A model generated the notes under the pieces. The model saw only the letters and a list, made by a program, of their open reading frames with translations. It was not told the DNA's origin and made no database searches. A DNA stretch of 41,399 bases, taken from Acidobacteriota bacterium. Its GTDB lineage: Bacteria; Acidobacteriota; Vicinamibacteria; Vicinamibacterales; 2-12-FULL-66-21. The stretch lies in the NCBI GenBank assembly GCA_016184105.1, contig JACPDI010000027.1, positions 116,112 through 157,510 of the forward strand, given 5' to 3'. A program made the position numbers and the translations under genes. Positions 25,155-33,478 of this stretch are shown piece after piece (within the stretch, counting starts at the first letter, position 1; each line of letters opens with the position of its first letter).

Positions 25155-25591
25155 CGCTCGTCCTGGGCATCGGCAACGTGCTGATGGGCGACGAGGGCGT
25201 GGGGGTGCACGTCGTCCGCCGGCTGGAACAGGAGGACCTCCCCGCGCACGTCGCGCTGCTGGACGGAGGAACCGGCGGCTTTCACCTGCTGGCGGAGCTG
25301 GCATCGCACGATCCCGTGGTGATGATCGACGCCACCATCGACGGGCAGCCGCCCGGGACCGTGTCGGTGATCGAGCCGCGGTACGCGTCTGATTTTCCCC
25401 GGACGCTGACCGCCCACGATATCGGGCTGCGCGATCTGATCGTGTCGGCGACGCTGCTCGGGCAGCTGCCCCGCATGCAGCTCGTCACGGTGTCGATCGC
25501 GGACGTGCAGCCGATGCAGATGACGCTTTCGGCGCCGGTGGAAACCGCGGTGCCGCGCGTGGTGGAGCAGGTATGGCAGTTGATCGCGTGA
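25151..25591 (+). CDS. hyaD: Hydrogenase maturation endopeptidase (HyaD/HybD, family M52)
   Basis: The 146-residue protease cleaves the large subunit after H557 once nickel is inserted. The nickel-sensing residues of HybD align as E15 (GIGNVLMGDEGVG), D60 (VVMIDATIDG) and H89 (TAHDIGLRD), and DGGTGG (38-43) is also typical. It is coupled by ATGA overlap to the cytochrome b gene and overlaps the next gene by 19 bases. The general Hyp maturation genes (hypA-F) are not in the window, so they must lie elsewhere, apart from the HypC-like fragment at 21409. Confidence 0.95.
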   Translation: MTLVLGIGNVLMGDEGVGVHVVRRLEQEDLPAHVALLDGGTGGFHLLAELASHDPVVMIDATIDGQPPGTVSVIEPRYASDFPRTLTAHDIGLRDLIVSATLLGQLPRMQLVTVSIADVQPMQMTLSAPVETAVPRVVEQVWQLIA

Positions 25592-27285
25592 TCGATCAGG
25601 AGCTTGCGCACCTCGCGAGCGAGGTCCATCAGCTCTCCACCTCGGTCGCCGCGATTGAACGCCGGCTCGCCGTGCTGGAGGCTGCGCTGGCGGCGCCGGT
25701 GCCGGTCGCCGGCGCCACGGCGACGGCCGCGCCTGCCTTCTCCGGCGCGCCAGCGGCCGCGGCCGGCGTGGAGACGGCGGCGGGCCCGCAGCCTTTCTTC
25801 GCGCTCGCCGGCCGAACGCTCCTCGTGCTCGGCGGTGCGTACTTGCTGCGCGCGCTCACCGAGAGCCAGGTGCTCTCAGGCCCGGTTGGGATCACGCTGG
25901 GCCTGGTGTACGCCTTCATGTGGCTCGTCGCGGCCGCGCGGACGAAGGAGTCCGCCAGCGCGACGTTCCACACGACGGCGGCCTGCCTCATCGTGCTGCC
26001 CCTCATCTGGGAAGCCAGCCTCCGGTTCCAGTTGATGGCGCCGCCTGTCAGCGCCACGGCGCTTGGCGTCTTCGCCGCCGCCGGGCTCGTGGTCGCGGCG
26101 GGCAGGCAGAGCGAGCTGTCGGCGTGGACCGTCGCCATGAGCGTGTCGATCTTCTCCGTCGTCCTGGCGGTCGCCACGACCGGGTTCGTGAGCCACGCCG
26201 TGCTCCTCATCGCGTTGGGCATCGCCACGCTCTGGCTCGGCTACCTGCACAACTGGCTGTCGTTGCGCTGGCCGGTGGGCGCACTGGCGTGCGCGATGGT
26301 GGTGGCAGTCACGATGCGCGGCGCCGCGGGGATCGAGGTGCTCCCGGCGTTCATGGTGCAGGTGCTGCTGTTCGGCGCGTACCTTGGCAGCTTCGCGGTG
26401 CGCACGCTGTTCCTCGGTCGGGCGGTGATCCCGTTCGAGGTCGTGCAGTCGATCGGCGTGATCGGCGTGGGTTTCGGCGGCGCGGTGTACCTCAGCTCCG
26501 CGACCGGGGCCAACATCCAGGCGCTCGGCCTGCTCGCCCTCGGCTTCGGCGCCGGCGGATACGGCGTCGCGTTCGCGTTCGTCGAACGGCGGTGCCCCGC
26601 ACGCAACTTCTTCTTCTACGCCGCCGTCGCCTTGGTCTACATGCTCGTCGGCGCCCCGATGGTTCTCGGCTTGCGCGGCGCCAGCGTCGTATTTGCGCTG
26701 TTCGGCGTCACCGCCGGTGTGGCCGCGCGGCGGGTTCCGCGTGTCACCCTGACGCTGCACGGCGTGGCGTACGTCTTCGCCGCGGCGGCGTGCTCCGGTT
26801 TGATCGGCATGTCGACCGCCGCGCTGATCGGGGCGGCAACCGCCGGATGGCCGCGGCCCGATGCCCTCCACATGGTTGCGTTGTTCGCGGCGGCGGGATG
26901 CGCGCTGTGGCCGGTCCCTGGCGCCGCGGGGCTCGAGCCCGCGCACTGCCTGCCACGCCGCGCGCTGTTCGCGTTGTTCGTGTGGACCGCGGTTGGGACC
27001 TCCGTCGCCCTGCTCGTCGCGAACAGCGGGCAGGCCGACGCCGCATGGCTCGCCGCGACCCGCACGGTCATCCTCGTCGCGGCCGTGCTGGCGATCGCGC
27101 GGTGGCACCACCTCGCGCGGCTCTGCGATGGCGTGTGGCTCGTGTACCCGCTGCTCGCCCTGCTCGCCGTCAAGCTCGTGATCGACGACCTGCCGCACGG
27201 GCGCCCCTCGACGCTCACCGTCGGTCTGGCCGCGTGCGGTGCTGCGCTCATCCTCGCGCCGCGGCTGCTCCGCCAGCGGCGCTGA
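25573..27285 (+). CDS. Polytopic membrane protein with N-terminal coiled coil (possibly DUF2339-like)
   Basis: The 570-residue protein begins with a short coiled coil (residues 8-40, [19 protein letters not shown]), then an Ala/Pro-rich linker (41-72). About fifteen hydrophobic helices follow to the C-terminus. This layout is like DUF2339 membrane proteins, though those are usually longer. No catalytic motif is visible. The ATG lies inside the end of the protease gene (19-base overlap), which places it in the hydrogenase operon, but a functional link is unproven. The last residues are basic (LLRQRR). Confidence 0.65.
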   Translation: MAVDRVIDQELAHLASEVHQLSTSVAAIERRLAVLEAALAAPVPVAGATATAAPAFSGAPAAAAGVETAAGPQPFFALAGRTLLVLGGAYLLRALTESQVLSGPVGITLGLVYAFMWLVAAARTKESASATFHTTAACLIVLPLIWEASLRFQLMAPPVSATALGVFAAAGLVVAAGRQSELSAWTVAMSVSIFSVVLAVATTGFVSHAVLLIALGIATLWLGYLHNWLSLRWPVGALACAMVVAVTMRGAAGIEVLPAFMVQVLLFGAYLGSFAVRTLFLGRAVIPFEVVQSIGVIGVGFGGAVYLSSATGANIQALGLLALGFGAGGYGVAFAFVERRCPARNFFFYAAVALVYMLVGAPMVLGLRGASVVFALFGVTAGVAARRVPRVTLTLHGVAYVFAAAACSGLIGMSTAALIGAATAGWPRPDALHMVALFAAAGCALWPVPGAAGLEPAHCLPRRALFALFVWTAVGTSVALLVANSGQADAAWLAATRTVILVAAVLAIARWHHLARLCDGVWLVYPLLALLAVKLVIDDLPHGRPSTLTVGLAACGAALILAPRLLRQRR

Positions 27286-27299
27286 CGCGGCTGTGGCAC

Positions 27300-27330
27300 A
27301 ATGCCTCCTGCGCATCGCGCGGGAGGCATT
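27300..27330 (+). promoter_or_regulatory. 14-bp hairpin covering the ribosome-binding site of the YbjQ-family gene
   Basis: Bases 27300-27313 pair with 27317-27330 through 14 pairs (one G-U) around a 3-base loop. The 3' arm contains GGGAGG, the ribosome-binding site of the GTG at 27332. In any transcript entering from upstream, the site would be fully paired. There is no U-run after it, which argues against a plain terminator. A CACAAT at 27297-27302 could be a -10 box whose transcript would lack the 5' arm. Confidence 0.6.
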
Positions 27331-27331
27331 C

Positions 27332-27652
27332 GTGATTCTCAGCACAACGACCGCCCTTGAAGGGCATTCCGTGAGCCGGTACATCGGCGTGGTGACCGGT
27401 GAAGCGATCATCGGCGCGAACATCTTTCGCGACATGTTCGCGACGGTCCGCGATATCGTCGGCGGCCGCTCGGCGACCTACGAGAGGGCGCTCTCCGAGG
27501 CGCGTGAGGTGGCCATGAAGGAGATGCAGGACCGCGCGCAGGCGCAGGGGGCCAACGCGGTCATCGGGATCGACGTGGACTACGAGGTGCTCGGGCAGGC
27601 GAACGGCATGCTGATGGTCGCCGTCAGCGGCACGGCCGTTGTCGTCGGTTAG
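27332..27652 (+). CDS. YbjQ/UPF0145 family protein
   Basis: The 106-residue protein matches the YbjQ family closely: a short STTTALEG start, [29 protein letters not shown], then a helix and [11 protein letters not shown]. The family forms ring-like oligomers and is described as putative heavy-metal binding, but its biochemical role is unclear. GTG 27332 was chosen because GGGAGG lies 5 bases upstream and the resulting N-terminus matches the family. It is convergent with the ArsR-like gene, separated by the large inverted repeat. Confidence 0.9.
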   Translation: MILSTTTALEGHSVSRYIGVVTGEAIIGANIFRDMFATVRDIVGGRSATYERALSEAREVAMKEMQDRAQAQGANAVIGIDVDYEVLGQANGMLMVAVSGTAVVVG

Positions 27653-27667
27653 CCGCGATCGAGACAG

Positions 27668-27729
27668 AAAAGTGGGACAGTCACACTTTCCGTCGCTGAG
27701 GCCCGGGAAAGTGTGACTGTCCCACTTTT
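27668..27729. repeat. Perfect 24-bp inverted repeat, copy 1 of a dispersed palindromic family
   Basis: Arms 27668-27691 and 27706-27729 are perfect reverse complements around a 14-base loop. Each arm is one unit of the AAGTGGGACTGTCCCACTT-like family. The left arm supplies the TGA stop and last codons of the ArsR-like gene. With A/T-rich ends on both sides it can serve as a bidirectional terminator between two convergent genes. Confidence 0.9.
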
Positions 27730-28331
27730 CTCGGCGCGGCGTAGCACCCGACAATCAGCCGGTGGAGCTGCCCCGGCGCGGGGGCGCCCGCCCCATCCGC
27801 CGCCGGCGAGGCCAGGCGATCCACGACATCGAGCACCGCGCGCCGCAACGCGTCCTCGAACCAGGCGCGCTGCTCGGCGGTCTCGAAGCGCACGTCGCAG
27901 CCGATGGAAAACGTCTGAAACCGCTTGCCGGTCTCGGCGCCCGTCTGCAGCGCGAGTCCGACCTCGGCGTGCGCGCGAGAGAGCAGCGCGATCAGGTGCC
28001 CGGCGGCCAGGCTGTCGCCCGACGCCGTGACCTCGGCCCCCAGAGTGCCCAGCAGATCGGGTGAGAGCACGTAGCTTCGCGCGGCGGCGACGTAGCGGCG
28101 CTCCACCATGTTGCCGCGCCGCCGGTCGCCGGCGCGCGAGAGGAATCCGGCGCGGGCGAGCTCGCGCACGTGGTAATTGACGCGCTGGCGGGGAAGGTTC
28201 AGCCGGCGCGCAACGCCAGACGCGGAGTCGGGCTCGCGGAGCGCGCCGAGGATCTTCAGCCGCAGCGGGTGAAGGACGGCCGCGGCCCGTGAGCCGTCCC
28301 GGACGACGGCGACGGCGTTGTCGAGAGCCAT
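27681..28331 (-). CDS. ArsR-like winged-helix transcriptional regulator
   Basis: The 216-residue protein has an N-terminal winged helix (about residues 15-85). HPLRLKILGALREPDSASGV is helix 1-2 and RRLNLPRQRVNYHVRELARA is the recognition region, typical of ArsR/helix_turn_helix_5 regulators. The C-terminal 120 residues are an effector or dimer domain I do not recognise. No metal-binding CxC pair is present; the one clear cysteine is in FSIGCDVRF. The last residues (GQSHFPGPQRRKV) are encoded by the palindromic repeat, so the original stop was probably lost. ATG 28331 was chosen over an upstream in-frame ATG because GGGGG and the promoter lie just before it. Confidence 0.8.
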   Translation of the reverse strand: MALDNAVAVVRDGSRAAAVLHPLRLKILGALREPDSASGVARRLNLPRQRVNYHVRELARAGFLSRAGDRRRGNMVERRYVAAARSYVLSPDLLGTLGAEVTASGDSLAAGHLIALLSRAHAEVGLALQTGAETGKRFQTFSIGCDVRFETAEQRAWFEDALRRAVLDVVDRLASPAADGAGAPAPGQLHRLIVGCYAAPRKVGQSHFPGPQRRKV

Positions 28332-28337
28332 CCCCCA

Positions 28338-28372
28338 ATTCGACCACCGACAAACTTTACTGTCAAGACAGT
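28338..28372 (-). promoter_or_regulatory. Promoter with embedded dyad operator of the ArsR-like gene
   Basis: On the minus strand TTGACA (28366-28361) and TCGAAT (28343-28338) are separated by 17 bases. The -35 is inside the dyad ACTGTC-N2-GACAGT (28359-28372), a natural autoregulatory operator. With this -10 the transcript would start almost at the ATG and be nearly leaderless. Confidence 0.5.
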
Positions 28373-28389
28373 TATTTTTGTCAGTCGAG

Positions 28390-28408
28390 AAGGGGGACAG
28401 TCCCACTT
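28390..28408. repeat. Copy 2 of the dispersed palindromic repeat
   Basis: AAGGGGGACAGTCCCACTT, an imperfect palindrome, closely matches the arms of the repeat at 27668. It includes part of the TAA stop (28407-28409) of the M16 peptidase gene. Confidence 0.85.
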
Positions 28409-31214
28409 ATTGACCCGGGACGAGGGTCACCACGGTGTACCTATCCAGCGGGAAGTACTTCCTGAACATCTCCTGGACGACCGCCGGCGTCACCCGGGCG
28501 ATCCGCTCGTCCGCCTTCAGCATGAGCAACGGATCGCGTTCCATCACGTGGTGCGATTGCAGCCCGCCCAGCCAGTAGTTGTTCTGTTTTTCCGAGACCT
28601 CGCGCGCGCGCCGCGAGGACTCCTTCGTGCGGTTGACGTAGTCCTCCGACGCCGGCTCCCGCTGCATCCGTTTCACTTCCTGCAGGATCCGATCGATCAT
28701 CGCGTCCGCGTTCTCCGGCGCGGCGCCGAAGCTGACGGTCACGCGCCCCGTCCCGGCCTGGGGGCGGAGATCGCTGTAGCCGGCCGAAACCGTGTACGTC
28801 TGGCCGAGCTGCTCGCGGAGGAGGTCGCGCAGCGACAACTCCAGCACGTCGGTCGCGGCATGGAGCTTCACCATCTCCAGTTCGTCCACCGGAGGGTCGG
28901 CGTAGAAGGTCAGGATGGTCTGCGTTTTCGGCTCGCGTCCCTTCTCCACCTTTTCGCGGTGCACGCCCGTCGGGAACCGGATGCCGAGGTCCTTGAACGT
29001 GCTCGCGCGCCTGCCGCCCGAGGGCAGCCCGCCCACGTAGCGCGCCAGCAGCGGCAGCACGTCGTCGATCTTGAATGCGCCGACGACGAAGAGGGTGAAG
29101 TCGGCGGCGCTCGAGAACCGCTCGCGGTAGAACCGGACCATCGCGTCGCGATCCAGCCTCGCGACCCGCTCGCTGGTCACCGGCTGCGAAGTGTAGTGGT
29201 TCGACGAGTTCAACTGCGCGAGCCGCTCCCCGAAAACCGCCATCGGGTTCCGCTCGCGGTTCGCCACGGCGGCCTCGAGCTGTTTCTTCAGAAGCCCAAA
29301 GGCATCGCTGTCGTCGCCGGGCGCGGTGAACTCCGCGTAGAGCAGCTGCAGCGCCGTTTCCAGCTCCGCCGGCGTGCTGGATCCCGAGATGCCGTGCGTG
29401 TTCAGCGAGACGAACGGCAGGGCCTGCGCCAGCCTCCCGGCGAGCACGCGCGGTATCTCCGTCGCGCGCAGTCCGGCCACGCCGGACAGCATCACGTGCG
29501 AGGTTGAAAGCAACGCCTCGGTGAAGCGCTCCGGCGGCGCGAGCGAGCTGCCTCCCTTGGCGTACATCGTGAAGAGCACCTGGTCGTTCTTGAAGTCAGT
29601 GGGTTTCAGCCATGCGTCGACGCCGTTCGAGAAGGTCACGACCGTGACGCCCAGCTCGGGGATCTCGCGCCGCGCCTTGACGGCGCCCGGCGCGGGCGGG
29701 GTCTCGAGCAGGCTCTTGCGCGTCTCGCTCTCGGTCCAGGCGGTGACCGCGACACGCTCGCCCGCCGCCAGCGCCGCGTGCAGCTGCGCCTCGGTGGGCA
29801 CCTGCAGGTCTGGTTTCTGCGGCGAGACGGCGAGCAGCACGCGGCTGCCGTCGCCGAGCAGCCGGCGGATCGCCGCGTTGGTCTCCTCGACGGTGATGCC
29901 GGGCAGGAACTCGCGCACCGCCTTCACCTCGTACTCGATGCCGGGGCTCGGCTCGCCATCCAGGAAGTGCCGGACGTACTCCCCCGCGAACGAGCCGCTC
30001 TCGGTCTTGTCGCGCTCGGCGAACGCGCGTTCGTACGACGCAAGCATCCACTTCTTCGCGCGCTCCAGCTCGGGGGCGCCGAACCCGTGCTGCCGGAGCC
30101 GCTGCGCCTCGGTCGCCAGCGCCGTCAGCCCCGCCTCGATGCCGCCGTCGGTCACTCCCGCCCTCAGATGGAACGCGTCGGCGTTCGGACTGAGCGAGTC
30201 GCCGAACGCGCCCGCGCCGAGAAACTTCGCGTCCGGCTTCTGCGCCATGTCCTGGAAGCGTTCGTTGATCATCTGCTCGACCAGGCTCTCGACGAGATCG
30301 CGCCGGTAGTCCACGACGCGGCCGTCAGGATCCGCGGCGCGCTTGCGGACCACCGACACCGACGACCGCTGCGCCTCGGGATCGGTCGCGACGCTCACCA
30401 GCGTCCCGGCGTGCAGCGGCACCGCGTCATCCCGCGTTCCCAGCGGCTGCGACGGGTTCTTCAGCGCGCTGAACGTCTCGCGAACCATCTTTTCCATCGC
30501 GGCGACGTCGATGTCGCCGACCCCGACGACCGCCATGCGATCGGGGCGGTAGTGCTGCCGGTAAAAGGCGCGCAGGCGTTCCGGTTTGAACGTCTTGAGG
30601 ATCTCTGGCTTGCCAATCGGCAACCGCTGTGCGTATCGCGACTGGTGGTACAGGACGGGGATCTGCTTGTCGCGGATGCGGGAGCCCGCGCCGAGCCCGA
30701 GACGCCATTCCTCGAGCACGACGCCGCGCTCCTGGTCGATCTCTCCCGAGTCGAGCGTCATGCCTCCGGCAAAGTCCGCGAGCGTCACCAGGCCCTTCGC
30801 GACGAGCCCGTCCTGCTCGGTCGGCAACTCGAGCATGTAGACGGTCTCGGCGAACGACGTGTAAGCGTTGACGTGCGGGCCGAGCCGCGTGCCCGCCGAT
30901 TCGAAGTACTTCACCAGCTCGCCCGGCTTGAAGTTCGTCGTCCCGTTGAAGGCCATGTGCTCGAGCACGTGCGCGAGCCCCTGCTGGTCGTCGGCCTCGT
31001 CGAGCGACCCGGCCTTCACCGCCAGCCGCAGGACGACGCGCTTCTCGGGACGGGTGTTGTGGCGGATGTAGTAGCGGAGCCCGTTCGACAGGGCGCCGCT
31101 TGTGACCGCCGTGTCGAACGGAACAGGCTGGTCGAGCCGCTGCGAAACCGCGGGCGCGGCGGAGATCGCGAGACCGAAGAGGAAAACGGTGACGCGGGCT
31201 GCAACGGTGCGCAT
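28407..31214 (-). CDS. Secreted M16 (pitrilysin family) zinc metallopeptidase, second copy
   Basis: The 935-residue protein has a signal peptide ending near AVSQ (residue 25). The zinc motif is HVLEH (H82, E85, H86) and the third ligand E162 is 76 residues later, so the N-terminal half should be catalytic. The second half (about 540-930) is the non-catalytic M16 domain; FNGTTNFKPGELVKYFES is a typical PqqL-like segment. It differs in type from the M16 protein at 6927 (PqqL-like, with HVLEHMAFNGT). It lies 19 bases downstream of the TIG lipoprotein gene and may share a transcript with it. The stop codon lies in a palindromic repeat. Confidence 0.93.
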   Translation of the reverse strand: MRTVAARVTVFLFGLAISAAPAVSQRLDQPVPFDTAVTSGALSNGLRYYIRHNTRPEKRVVLRLAVKAGSLDEADDQQGLAHVLEHMAFNGTTNFKPGELVKYFESAGTRLGPHVNAYTSFAETVYMLELPTEQDGLVAKGLVTLADFAGGMTLDSGEIDQERGVVLEEWRLGLGAGSRIRDKQIPVLYHQSRYAQRLPIGKPEILKTFKPERLRAFYRQHYRPDRMAVVGVGDIDVAAMEKMVRETFSALKNPSQPLGTRDDAVPLHAGTLVSVATDPEAQRSSVSVVRKRAADPDGRVVDYRRDLVESLVEQMINERFQDMAQKPDAKFLGAGAFGDSLSPNADAFHLRAGVTDGGIEAGLTALATEAQRLRQHGFGAPELERAKKWMLASYERAFAERDKTESGSFAGEYVRHFLDGEPSPGIEYEVKAVREFLPGITVEETNAAIRRLLGDGSRVLLAVSPQKPDLQVPTEAQLHAALAAGERVAVTAWTESETRKSLLETPPAPGAVKARREIPELGVTVVTFSNGVDAWLKPTDFKNDQVLFTMYAKGGSSLAPPERFTEALLSTSHVMLSGVAGLRATEIPRVLAGRLAQALPFVSLNTHGISGSSTPAELETALQLLYAEFTAPGDDSDAFGLLKKQLEAAVANRERNPMAVFGERLAQLNSSNHYTSQPVTSERVARLDRDAMVRFYRERFSSAADFTLFVVGAFKIDDVLPLLARYVGGLPSGGRRASTFKDLGIRFPTGVHREKVEKGREPKTQTILTFYADPPVDELEMVKLHAATDVLELSLRDLLREQLGQTYTVSAGYSDLRPQAGTGRVTVSFGAAPENADAMIDRILQEVKRMQREPASEDYVNRTKESSRRAREVSEKQNNYWLGGLQSHHVMERDPLLMLKADERIARVTPAVVQEMFRKYFPLDRYTVVTLVPGQ

Positions 31215-31233
31215 CCGCGCACTGTAGCACGCC

Positions 31234-32364
31234 CTACTTCTTGAAGGTCCAGGCGGGACGCACGATGCCGGTCACGAGATTGGTGGAGGTTCCTTCAAAG
31301 TCGCTGTCGCACAGCCACCAGCGGTCCGCGGCGTAAGTGGCCGTCGCATGATCGATGCCCGTCACGCGATACGTCACCCCAAGATCGCAGACTTTCGTGC
31401 CGTCGAAGCGCGTCTCGTTGATGCAGGTCGTGTTCCAGTCCACTCTGACCGCAGCGCACGCGTCGCCCAGCCGCGACCGGTACGCGCAGACACCGCCGAA
31501 ATTGACGGTGACCGCTGGGGCGCCCACCGACCACGTGTTGATCCGGTCCGTCCGCTGGTTGTTGCGCACGTCGAGCAGTTCTTTCGCTCTGCCCTGGCCG
31601 CCGTCGCCGCACCCGTCGCGGAAGTTGCGCACGACCTCCTCGGGCGCGAGCGTCTGACGCGAGAAGTCTTCGAGGAACAGCTTCGCCATGTCGCCGACTT
31701 CCTTCGCCGAGTCGTGGACGCGCACGACGACCCCGCCGGTCGCCGTCGAGCCCCCGTCGCTGACGCTCAGCGACAGCGACACGGTCCCCGGCGTCGTCAT
31801 CGTCTGCGGCGCGCGCCACTTCACGCTCGCGCCGGTCCCCGTGAACGTGCCGGACGGGGCCGCCCAGCCGTACGTGAGGCCGCCCGGCGGCGTGTCGCCG
31901 TCCTGCACGGTCGCCGTCACGGTGATCTCCTCGCCGAGGTCGGCGAACCGCTCCGGCTCGTTCGCGCGCGAGCCTCTCGCCACGATCGCCTGGATGACCG
32001 GCGCCTGCCCCGGCACGTACGTGAAGCCGCCGGGAAGGGTCCCGCTCCGCCCCCCTACGCTCACGATCACGTCGGCGGCGCCCGCGGCGCGCGCGCCTGT
32101 GACGGCGGTGAGGGTGGATTCGTTCACCAGCGCCACGCTGGTCGCCGGCGTGCCGCCGATCGTCACGATGGCGCCTGACGCGAAGTTCGATCCGGAAATC
32201 GTCACGGTCGTCCCGCCCGACGACGGTCCACTCGTGGGGTTGATGCTGACCACGCGCGGCGCCGTGCCGGTGGGCCCGCTCGGCGTGCCGCCGCCGCAGG
32301 CCGCCGCGGCGGCCATCGCGGCCAACACGGGCGCGGAAATCAGGTGCCGTCGAATCACAACCAC
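31234..32364 (-). CDS. Putative lipoprotein with IPT/TIG domain
   Basis: The 376-residue protein has a signal peptide leading to AAAC at residues 20-23, an acceptable lipobox. An IPT/TIG domain (about 35-115) follows, with SINPTSGPSSGGTTVTISG and GGTPATSV. Then comes a PKD/Ig-like domain (about 130-215) and a C-terminal 160 residues rich in Cys and Trp (GDGCGDG, GVCAYRS, NTTCINET, WWLCDSD). The last part resembles nuclear-transport-factor-like folds but I cannot assign it. It starts with GTG 32364 (or 32358) overlapping the iron exporter gene by about 10 bases. Surface exposure is likely; function unknown. Confidence 0.72.
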   Translation of the reverse strand: MVVIRRHLISAPVLAAMAAAAACGGGTPSGPTGTAPRVVSINPTSGPSSGGTTVTISGSNFASGAIVTIGGTPATSVALVNESTLTAVTGARAAGAADVIVSVGGRSGTLPGGFTYVPGQAPVIQAIVARGSRANEPERFADLGEEITVTATVQDGDTPPGGLTYGWAAPSGTFTGTGASVKWRAPQTMTTPGTVSLSLSVSDGGSTATGGVVVRVHDSAKEVGDMAKLFLEDFSRQTLAPEEVVRNFRDGCGDGGQGRAKELLDVRNNQRTDRINTWSVGAPAVTVNFGGVCAYRSRLGDACAAVRVDWNTTCINETRFDGTKVCDLGVTYRVTGIDHATATYAADRWWLCDSDFEGTSTNLVTGIVRPAWTFKK

Positions 32365-33452
32365 CTGGTGATCAGCTCGCCGAGGATGTACCCGACCGCC
32401 GCGACGCCGAATCCCACGATGAACATGTCGCGGCCGCTCGCCCAGATCCCCCGGCCGGTGAAGATGCTGCGCGCCGCGCCGATGGCGAAATGCGCGAGCA
32501 TGCTGATGGCGAGCGACACCCAGATCGCCACGCCGTACTCGAAGGTGAAGAAGGGGGCGATCGGAATGACCGCGCCGACGAGCGTCGACGCGCCGGTGAC
32601 GAGGCCGTCGAAGAGCGGCGACAGCTCCGCGGGGTGGATATTCAGCTCTTCGCGCACCTTCGTCTCAAGCGCCTGCTTCGGATCCTGCATCACGGCGTGC
32701 GCCGTTTCCACCGCGCGATCGCGCGACAGCCCGCGCGCCTCGTAGATGAGCGCCAGCTCCTCCTCTTCGAGCTCCGGCATCATCCGCATCTCGAAGCGCT
32801 CGGTCTCGATCTGGTGCGCCTGGACCTCGGCTTCGCTCTTGGCGGCCAGGTAGCCGCTCGATCCCATCGACAGCGCATCGGCCAGCGCGCCGGCCAGGCC
32901 GCTGATGATCACGATGTGGGGCGCGACGCTCGCGCCGATGACGCCGGCGATCAGGCCGAAGTTCGCCGTCAGCCCGTCGTTGAATCCGTACACGACGGAC
33001 CGCAGGTACCCGCCCGCGCCGCCCGAGTGCCACGGTTCGTCCTCGTGCCCGAGGAGCCCCGCCAGCTCGCGCGCGTGCTCGGCCGAGTCCGCCGCGATCT
33101 CCATGGCGGCCGCGTGCGTGCGCTGGTTTGCGGATCCGCGGGCCAGGCCCAGGTAGGCCTGCACCTCGCGTCCTTCCTCGGCGACGATCAACGGCAGGAC
33201 GAAATTGGATCCGAACCGGCGGGACAGCCATGCCAGCAGCCGCGCCTTCGCCGAAGGGGAGAACGCGGGGAGCGGCTGGTTGGTGTCCTGGAACAGTCCG
33301 GTCCAGCGCGCGACGTGACGATCCTCCACGTCTGCGAGCTTGACGAACAGCTCCCGCCGCTTCTCGTCCGGCTCGGACGCGGCAAGCCTCCGATAGAGGA
33401 ACGCGGCATCCCGCTCGTCGCGATAATGCGCCTCCCATGCGTTCTGGTGCAT
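32355..33452 (-). CDS. mbfA: Er-VIT1 family iron exporter (MbfA-like: ferritin-like domain fused to VIT1/CCC1 transporter)
   Basis: The 365-residue protein joins an N-terminal rubrerythrin/ferritin-like helical bundle (about 1-135) to a VIT1/CCC1 transporter (about 150-365). Likely di-iron ligands are E13, E43/H46, E92 or E96, and E125/H126. The transporter starts SVVYGFNDGLTANFGLIAGV and contains the cytoplasmic helix-rich metal-binding region with the EMRMMPELEEEE cluster. In alpha-proteobacteria MbfA exports iron and protects against iron and peroxide stress. ATG 33452 gives the full ferritin-like domain; no good ribosome-binding site is seen. The 5' end is only 26 bases from the oppositely oriented methyltransferase gene. 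Confidence 0.9.
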   Translation of the reverse strand: MHQNAWEAHYRDERDAAFLYRRLAASEPDEKRRELFVKLADVEDRHVARWTGLFQDTNQPLPAFSPSAKARLLAWLSRRFGSNFVLPLIVAEEGREVQAYLGLARGSANQRTHAAAMEIAADSAEHARELAGLLGHEDEPWHSGGAGGYLRSVVYGFNDGLTANFGLIAGVIGASVAPHIVIISGLAGALADALSMGSSGYLAAKSEAEVQAHQIETERFEMRMMPELEEEELALIYEARGLSRDRAVETAHAVMQDPKQALETKVREELNIHPAELSPLFDGLVTGASTLVGAVIPIAPFFTFEYGVAIWVSLAISMLAHFAIGAARSIFTGRGIWASGRDMFIVGFGVAAVGYILGELITRWL

Positions 33453-33478
33453 GTGATTAAAGGATACTACGGGGTGCG

